Assembly: GCA_027946555.1 (NCBI GenBank)
Contig: JAPEVC010000023.1
Span: 62,001 to 126,000, forward strand
Reading direction: 5' to 3'
Origin: Gnomoniopsis sp. IMI 355080
Lineage: Eukaryota > Ascomycota > Sordariomycetes > Diaporthales > Gnomoniaceae
Length of the DNA stretch: 64,000 bases
Shown here: in pieces, positions 57,775-64,000 of the stretch
Numbering within the stretch: position 1 is the first letter of the stretch
Layout: each line of letters opens with the position of its first letter
The notes under the pieces: model-generated
What the model saw: only the letters and a program-made list of their open reading frames with translations
Told to the model about the DNA's origin: nothing
Database searches by the model: none
Made by a program: the position numbers and the translations under genes

Positions 57775-59529
57775 CGCTTTGCTGAAGTTACAGTAGGTGG
57801 ATGGTTTTGTCTAGAAAAGGGTGGAGGATCTAACAAATGTAATAAACCTATGTAGTGAATAGGCCTTTCGGGTCATGGCGGGACGAGTCGGCTTTATGTA
57901 TGAATGTCCCTTAATAAAGGCCACCACCCTCGATACTAGGCAAGCTTGACGAGGAAGGGACGGCCTAATCAATACGTATGAATACAACAGAGTAACTCCA
58001 GGCTTAACATTCCGCATGCGCACAGTTGACATATCATACGGTGTCTTCCTGCAAGGCCTTCCACAATGAGTGGAGCCTTCCTAATAGATGGCCGCAAGTA
58101 ACCCAATCGGTGTGGCTCCATTGCGAAGCCTGGCGTTGATTCTGCAATAAGGCGACGAATACTAGCATGGTCAGAATGTCTCGGCTCAGAAGCACCTGCA
58201 CCTGCACAGTCGCATGTCCTTCAAGGTCAAGAGTACTGCAGCCAGCGTTACCCTGAAGTGGAGTGACTCCAGTGGCCCCATTTTCTCCAGATTTCTTCCA
58301 TCAATTATAGCAACTGACCCATTATCCCCGGCCGGGGAAAACTGGGTCTTTTTCCGCTTCGGAAATGTGGCATGATTTCAACAATTCTTCTCGCTCTATC
58401 AGACGCGAAGTTGACACATTATTGTACTCATCACAAGGTTGCAGGTAGCAATCAGCGGCAATACAGAAATTGCCTCCGTGGCAATCCCGTTTTATTTGAG
58501 TATTTTAAGGATAGAATGGCCTGAGAATGTACGTATCCAAGGACGTACCTAGGTGGTACCGTGGCTTGTTCACCAATGACTTCTTCGAGACAGACTCGCC
58601 CCTTAATCGGCACGGTTGGAGGCTTGAACAACGACTACAACGGAACGTTCGCTGTAGCTTCTTATTTCCAATGAATCTACCAAAACTTTGACTGCCCAGG
58701 TGATAAATTAACATGACACATATAGAGTCTAGCCGCTATACTTGCTATCTGTCACTCTACCTAGGGTACATAGCGTCACCGGGTTCGCCGTGTCAAGGGT
58801 TTTGTTCTCTCGCGCGGGATTACGGCGAAAGATCCCCCTAGATGATCTTTTACAAAAGGAGAATTTCTCAATAGCTTACACATGGTCAGTTGCGACCGGT
58901 GGTCTGATATCAAATTTCCAATATGCATGCCGAATTGCGTCCGCAAAGCTGCACGCCAGCCTGTAGCCCGAGCGGCAGATTGCGATTTACATAGATTAGG
59001 ACTTCGGGAGTGTTGCAATGCGCAAATTCTGTAATATCAATGCATATACAAGACTTTGGTAGAAGAAGATAGACTATTCGAGGAAGAACTTGGTTTTTGT
59101 ACATAGATGAAGGAGCTTCTCGTTCAAACATCCTTTGATCAGTAGGTATGCACAGCAAAGTCATGGAACATCTTTCACTAGAACAATATTCGCAGCAGTT
59201 GCTCAGACGAAGCGTGTGAGTCGAAGTGTAAGCGTAGGTGCCTCACAACGTCCTATCTAGAAATTAGCTAGGTATTTACTGTGGTGTTTGGGGGGGGGGG
59301 CGGCTCGCACAAACCAGTCAGGGGTAGGGTTTAAAAGTGCACGCTGTCTGGTGAAGCAGTGCGGCGAAAATCGTTGCAACTTCAAGTTGCAAACCCGCGT
59401 TAAGTTCCACCGAGCACCTCTGCTTTGCCAAATTCAAAATGGGGTGAAACAAACAAAAATCTGAATTGATTGTCTATTTTAATATCTCTGCGCGAGACAG
59501 TCCTGCGTCCCGCCGTGCCATTGCCTAAC
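57775..59529. other. Intergenic region
   Basis: About 1.75 kb upstream of both the transporter and the Swi5-like gene. It contains a GTACCTAGGTGGTACC palindrome near 58545 and a G10 run near 59291. No gene seen. Confidence 0.5.
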
Positions 59530-60337
59530 ATGGACTCCTTGTCGCCCACTTCTTTGTCACCGGCTGATATCAGCTTCATCCAAGGCTTTCAGGACGTCCT
59601 CGACCGCGATATCGCCAGCGGCCGTGAGTATGGTGGGCTGCTGAAGACGCTTTCACGCCGCCTAGAGTCTTTCAGGGATGCAAGAATGAACGAATGTTCA
59701 ACTTGGGGCCCTGTCATATGCGTCCCAGACGCCAGGTCACCTGCAAGTGACCAATGTGTGGTTCGGATCACTGGTCCTTTGTCTGACGACCATTTCGAGG
59801 TTCCAACGACCTCTCCACAGGATACATTCGCAGTGGTGAGAACACTCTGGTCCTTTGACCCGCACATTCAAAGCTGACATTTCACAGGTCCGTTATGTGT
59901 CTGCTCTCAGCGCTGCTGTGAGTGAATTGTCAGCCCAGATAAAGTGACTTAGCGAATGTCTTCACTGACTTATGAATAGTGTGAAAGAGCAGAAGAGATA
60001 CGAAAACGCTTGTCTACAGTGGTCCAGAAGCAACGGCAGCTGGAGCAAGAGCAATTGAGCCTCAGGTTAGTACTCAGCTTCTGCTTGTAGACCGCTCTCG
60101 TCGATTGTCAACTGTTTGGAAGCGAGACATCAGTCCAAGGACCCAAGCCGTACTGACGATAATCTGTTCAGTCAACCAGCAGAGGTTACAGTTGACGACC
60201 ACATTCGGCTGCTCCGCCAGTACAACAAAACGAAGGATGTTGGCCAGCAGCTGATCGGCTTGGTCGCAGAAAGCCGTGGTGTAGCTCTCGGAACCATCTA
60301 CAAAGAGGGTGAATACGGCGTTTGTGCAGACGACTAG
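59530..60337 (+). CDS. swi5: Swi5-like recombination mediator
   Basis: Swi5/Sae3 proteins pair with Sfr1/Mei5 to stimulate Rad51/Dmc1 strand exchange. Exons 59530-59835, 59888-59917 (30 nt), 59980-60065 and 60127-60337 give 210 residues. The C-terminal third carries the Swi5 signature: VDDHIRLLRQYNKTKDVGQQ followed by LIGLVAESRGVALGTIY. Just before it, CERAEEIRKRLSTVVQKQRQ forms the coiled coil expected in this family. The first 110 residues (MDSLSPTSLSPADISFIQGF and onward) are not recognisable and make the protein longer than the small yeast members. The two short middle exons and the GCGAG acceptor at 60126 are the weakest parts of the model. Exon 1 could also belong to a neighbouring gene. 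Confidence 0.65.
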
Positions 60338-60934
60338 ACTGAACAATACAAACTTAATGGGAGTATGCCATTCTACATAACTTCAAGGTTTCCTGTGCTC
60401 CTTAGTCACGGCCGGCAATCAGGTGACCACCACAGCTGATCGTCCAAGTGCCGTGCTCATAGGTACCCACCTGGGCAAGTCTCACATCACCGGTCGCGGA
60501 CCGCACATAATGGGTACGAATTCTTTGCTTGCGAATACGCGCTGACTTGCTTTGAATATCTGAAACCCCGTTCTTCCGCGAGTAATATTGATAGAGCTTA
60601 GGTCAAAGGGGGCGAGCAAACTTTTCATTATCGCCCAGAACGTTGTTATGTTGCCTCGAACGGTCGTAAGAAAGGCGTGAAACATTCGAAGGCAATCATT
60701 AATGAGCAACTACTTCGGACCATTTGTTGACAGCATTATCTAGGAGACTGCACACATCCGTGAGTACGTAGAATCGTAGGGCGAAAGAAGTCGAATTTTA
60801 GACATCCATGGATGGCAAAGGTTATTTGTCAAGAACCGTGCCCCGAATAGTGGACTAGCTATTTATCATTCCTCCAATGTTGTATTTTCATGGATTTCAC
60901 AGTTAAATGCTCAGCAAATGGGTGACAACTCATA
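60338..60934. other. Convergent 3' intergenic region
   Basis: About 0.6 kb between two facing stop codons; no gene seen. Confidence 0.5.
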
Positions 60935-62392
60935 TTACTTTCCAACGTTCTGGGTAACAAAGTCCAGGATCGTCTCATACGTGTACGGATGCGAGTATTC
61001 CTATAGCTAGGTCAGTACAAACCGATACCCAAGTCAAGTCGGACCTGTGCAAGAGATATGACGTACCAGATTCAAGCCATGTCCGGCCTCTCCCACGACG
61101 ACCGCCTCAAACTTGCTTGTCTTTGGGAAGTATGGGCGCGACATGTCGAGAAAGTTTGGGAGAGATGCGTTACCAGTGGTCCTGCAATCTCCACCACAGA
61201 ACGGTATATCACGGCCTTTGCCAGGTCAGTCTTTATCCTACAAGATCTCTGCAATTACGCAGTTCTTAACCGGGAAATTCAGACTTGACTCACCTCCAGT
61301 AATAATCAAAACAGGCCCCGTCAGTGGGTTCGATGCGGTGGTTTCCGCCGCGACCGTCAACAGCTCTCCAATCGTCACCGGCTGTCCCTTGGTGTATCCC
61401 AAATTCAGAAGCTCTGGCGAGAAGGCACCTGGCGCGAAAAAGTTGGTCTGCACAGCCGATGGGTCTCCAGCGGCAAGGTAACCGTTCGGGTAGTCTTTGA
61501 AGCTCGCCACCCCATTTGCCAAGACAAAGTTGCCTCCATAGAGGAAGTCTGTGATGAACTGACTGGCCTGCGAAAAGCCCGTAAGGACCAGCCCGTCGGT
61601 GACATTCGGGTGCAGCACTGCAAGCGAGTAGCTCTGGATACTGCCGTACGAATGGCCAACATGTACGACCTTGTCGAAAGGACAAATTCCTGAGATCTCC
61701 CCATTGCGGAGCTGTGTTGTGAGCGTGTAGAGGGCCGCTATTTCAAGAGCTGATTGGATCTCGTTGACAGCGTCGCCATGCTGTGATTGGCCGATTCCGA
61801 GTCGATCATAGGCGAAGGTACTGAAACCATACTCATCTGTGGCTCGCTCGACATCTATCGAGTGTCAGACCATGGCTAACGTACTCATTGCAAGGAGAGT
61901 TGAGGTGTCCAGGGATAAGGAACGAATAAAGTAGAGGGGAACAAGTGTCATATAAGAGCCACATACATGAATAGTTGTAGTCGTTGATTGAAATGTCCCA
62001 GTACGTTCGATCGAATCCGATGCCATGTGTCAACAACTGGAGCGTGGTGGATGGCCCGGAATCCGGTTCACAGTACGTTGCCGCAATTTGGTAGGTGTTC
62101 TTGATGCTCTCATACTACAGCCTTGGTCAGTCTACATCTGCCGGATATGACTCGTTGTTGATTGACCTACACCGCTGAGAATGGTACTTGAGTAATTGTT
62201 GCCCTGCTGCGCCAAATTCAGAACGAAATTGGTGACCTCGATGTTGCTGGTGGGTGCTGAGAGGTTGAAAACGGCATTTCGAGCGTCAACGGGTACCTCG
62301 ACAGTCATATTCTGACATTTTCGGGCAGACGACAGGACAGCCAGGCCGAGGATGGCCGAGAGTGTGGTCGAGGACGATAGGCAGGATCTCAT
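60935..62392 (-). CDS. Secreted alpha/beta hydrolase
   Basis: Exons on the minus strand 62171-62392, 61967-62114, 61294-61854, 61067-61215 and 60935-61000 give 381 residues. The signal peptide is MRSCLSSSTTLSAILGLAVL, cut near SSARKC. LQLLTHGIGFDRTYWD is the oxyanion-hole strand, and FSTFAYDRLGIGQS is the next conserved loop. GHSYG at 190-194 holds nucleophile Ser192. LTGPVLIITGGRDIPFCGGD carries the probable acid Asp in the GRD motif, and GEAGHGLNLEYSHPYTYE the catalytic His. Similar fungal proteins are annotated only as alpha/beta hydrolases, and the substrate is unknown. Cys-pairing (CGGDC) and three or more N-glycosylation sites support secretion. A TATA box lies about 90 bp upstream. Confidence 0.9.
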
Positions 62393-62477
62393 ATTGAAAG
62401 TTGACTGTCAGAGGCTGGGGTAGTCCACAAACGAACAAATATTGTTTTCAGACATGCCTGGAAAGGCTGCGAACGTG

Positions 62478-62485
62478 TTTATATA
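62478..62485 (-). promoter_or_regulatory. TATA box of the secreted hydrolase
   Basis: TATATAAA on the minus strand, about 90 bp before the start codon at 62392. Confidence 0.55.
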
Positions 62486-63460
62486 CAGCACCTGGGCAGC
62501 CAGCCTGCTTAAGATTGGGCGTCGATGTCATCGTTAGGTTCATTTGGCGTATTTCCGGGCCTTTTTAGGTAATTAGCGATAGTGCGATCGTCGTAGCTGG
62601 AGCTCTACTGCCTCGCAAGGGACACACCCATACGAAGTGCCGACACCCATTCTACAACGTGAACGCAAACGGATGAGCGTCCCGGTCCTTCCCATTCCTA
62701 ACCCGTTACGTACAGTACTACAGAGGTGTTTTCCAAATCACGCTGGAGGGAGGTGAATAAGCAACCCGCAGGTGCTGCACGTTGTGTGCTGCCTTTGTCT
62801 CACTTGGGTGTGCACTATAATGATTAGTAGCTCAAGAGCCCCACGTGGAATGTAACATGTCGCATCCGTCGGTGCAGCATGGTCACGCTTTAATGGATCA
62901 TATCACAGCACGGATTCCAAATCTGAGCTGGCAAACCTTGAACTTATGTCAGGGCAATTTTTCCAGTGTTTACGTGCCCATTATCTGATTATCACCTATG
63001 TACCCTGCAAGCGCGGAAAGCTCACAAGCTCAGCTTCGTACTGCCGATACATCCATCCCGGGGCTCTCTATTGGGGCACGCTGGTCACTTATTCGGGATT
63101 ACATACTAGGTAGGTAGGTAGGTAGTTTCGGGGATAGCTTCCTGGCAAGCGCAAGCCGATGCAGGGCACTGCAATCCGGGACCGAAGACAGATAGCCTCA
63201 ATTTGAAATACTTATATGAATAACGTCACACGCCCCCGAAAGTAGCATTCGCAGCTTTTAAAATTTTCTCAAGTTCATCTCAAAGGAAACTGGATCATAT
63301 GGGCTCATGGCTATTGTTACCACGCATGCTTGGGCTATGCGATGTCTATTGCCTTGAAGCTTTGGGCTCGTAGCGTTTGCATCGTCACTCGATGCCACAA
63401 GCGGGAACACTGAGAAGATTGCTCAACACTAACATCGAGTCCGTGCGATGCGTAATGGCC

Positions 63461-63512
63461 TACCTAGGTACTCAGCTGCCTACCTTTGGTAGTTGAGTAC
63501 CTAGGTAGCTAA
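63461..63512. repeat. Paired TACCTAGGTA palindromes
   Basis: CTACCTAGGTACTCAGCTGC and GAGTACCTAGGTAGC enclose a short CTACCTTTGGTAG inverted repeat, so the segment can fold on itself. Confidence 0.8.
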
Positions 63513-63934
63513 ACAGCTTTTCCAGCTGCTCTCGATTTGCACATGCAAATACATGCCTGCTATCTTGATTTCCTGGATTGTTTATTACACGACTTAATGG
63601 AGAATCCCTTCCCATGCTCCAAAATCAGAATTGTCTTCAGGCTTTCGGCACAAAGTTGCCGCTTGTTCACCTGCAGCTACCACCACGGGGACTAGACGCC
63701 GGTTCGCGAAGAGCAGATTCCGGGGAAACCCTGAATGTTCCAGGACCAAGCTGGGCTAGGAGCTCATCTACCTAATTGAATATATAGCTTCGGATTTTAG
63801 GTCAAACAATCGTACTATAATGTGACGTTCAATTTGACGTAAAGCTTGAAGGACAGATTTAGCATATTAGCTCAGAGCATAGAATCGGCGGCCCTCTCCA
63901 TAGTGGATCTATTAGATGCTGTGACAGTCGCGTG

Positions 63935-63971
63935 CTCTCTCTCTCTCCATATATATATATATATATATATA
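63935..63971. repeat. (CT)n then (AT)11 microsatellite
   Basis: A short CT run passes into about eleven perfect AT dinucleotides. Confidence 0.9.
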
Positions 63972-64000
63972 CATGCGTAATAGTCCTGAATTGCACTGTC

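Larger units (their letters stand above)
62393..64000. other. Intergenic region to window end
   Basis: About 1.6 kb with no credible gene. It holds TAGGTAGGTAGGTAGGTAG at about 63108-63125 and two TACCTAGGTA palindromes at about 63461-63512. Confidence 0.5.

Noticed and set aside
1..64000. CRISPR arrays, prophage or bacterial operons
   Set aside because: There are no regularly spaced identical repeats, and the spliced gene structure throughout is eukaryotic.

Overview
This window is nuclear DNA of a filamentous ascomycete (Pezizomycotina; a Sordariomycete is my inference, no species call). The evidence is the gene style: about 17 protein genes, most split by short GT..AG introns of roughly 50-130 bp with CTAAC/CTGAC-like branch sites, and long AT/GC-mixed intergenic gaps. 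The families are typical too: WSC, Pth11-like rhodopsin, HET, GH3, ThuA, App1. Intergenic DNA is peppered with short TACCTAGGTA-type palindromic microrepeats. I saw no rRNA, tRNA, CRISPR, prophage or intact transposon.

Layout. 0.5-7 kb (+): an APC-family amino acid/choline permease, a WSC-domain membrane protein, and a sorbosone-dehydrogenase-like protein with a C-terminal membrane anchor. 9.5-13 kb (+): an alpha/beta hydrolase fused to a small C-terminal beta-rich domain, then a ThuA-like protein. 15.9-17.5 kb (+): a seven-helix fungal rhodopsin-domain protein. 20.2-23.1 kb: a divergent pair, the BAR protein Hob3/Rvs161 (-) and a peptidyl-tRNA hydrolase (+). 24.1-24.8 kb (+): a decayed small secreted-protein gene. 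27.1-29.4 kb (+): the most unusual gene, a predicted secreted, heavily N-glycosylated protein joining a Lys/Thr repeat stalk to a HET-like domain. 30.1-33.7 kb: convergent cyclin H (CCL1) and a second BAR protein. 37.3-38.6 kb (+): a MetE-like methyltransferase.

39.3-44.9 kb (-): a secreted GH3 beta-glucosidase and a glutathione S-transferase. 46.3-49.7 kb: an App1-like phosphatase (+) converging on a secreted pepsin-type aspartic protease (-). 51.9-57.8 kb (-): a secreted L-amino acid oxidase and a sugar MFS transporter. 59.5-60.3 kb (+): a Swi5-like recombination protein. 60.9-62.4 kb (-): a secreted alpha/beta hydrolase.

The window mixes housekeeping genes (hob3, pth, cyclin H, swi5) with a secreted or surface nutrient-acquisition set (GH3, protease, L-amino acid oxidase, sugar and amino acid transporters, secreted hydrolase). 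No single biosynthetic cluster is apparent. All exon boundaries were set by eye from reading-frame continuity, splice signals and remembered family alignments. No database search was run.
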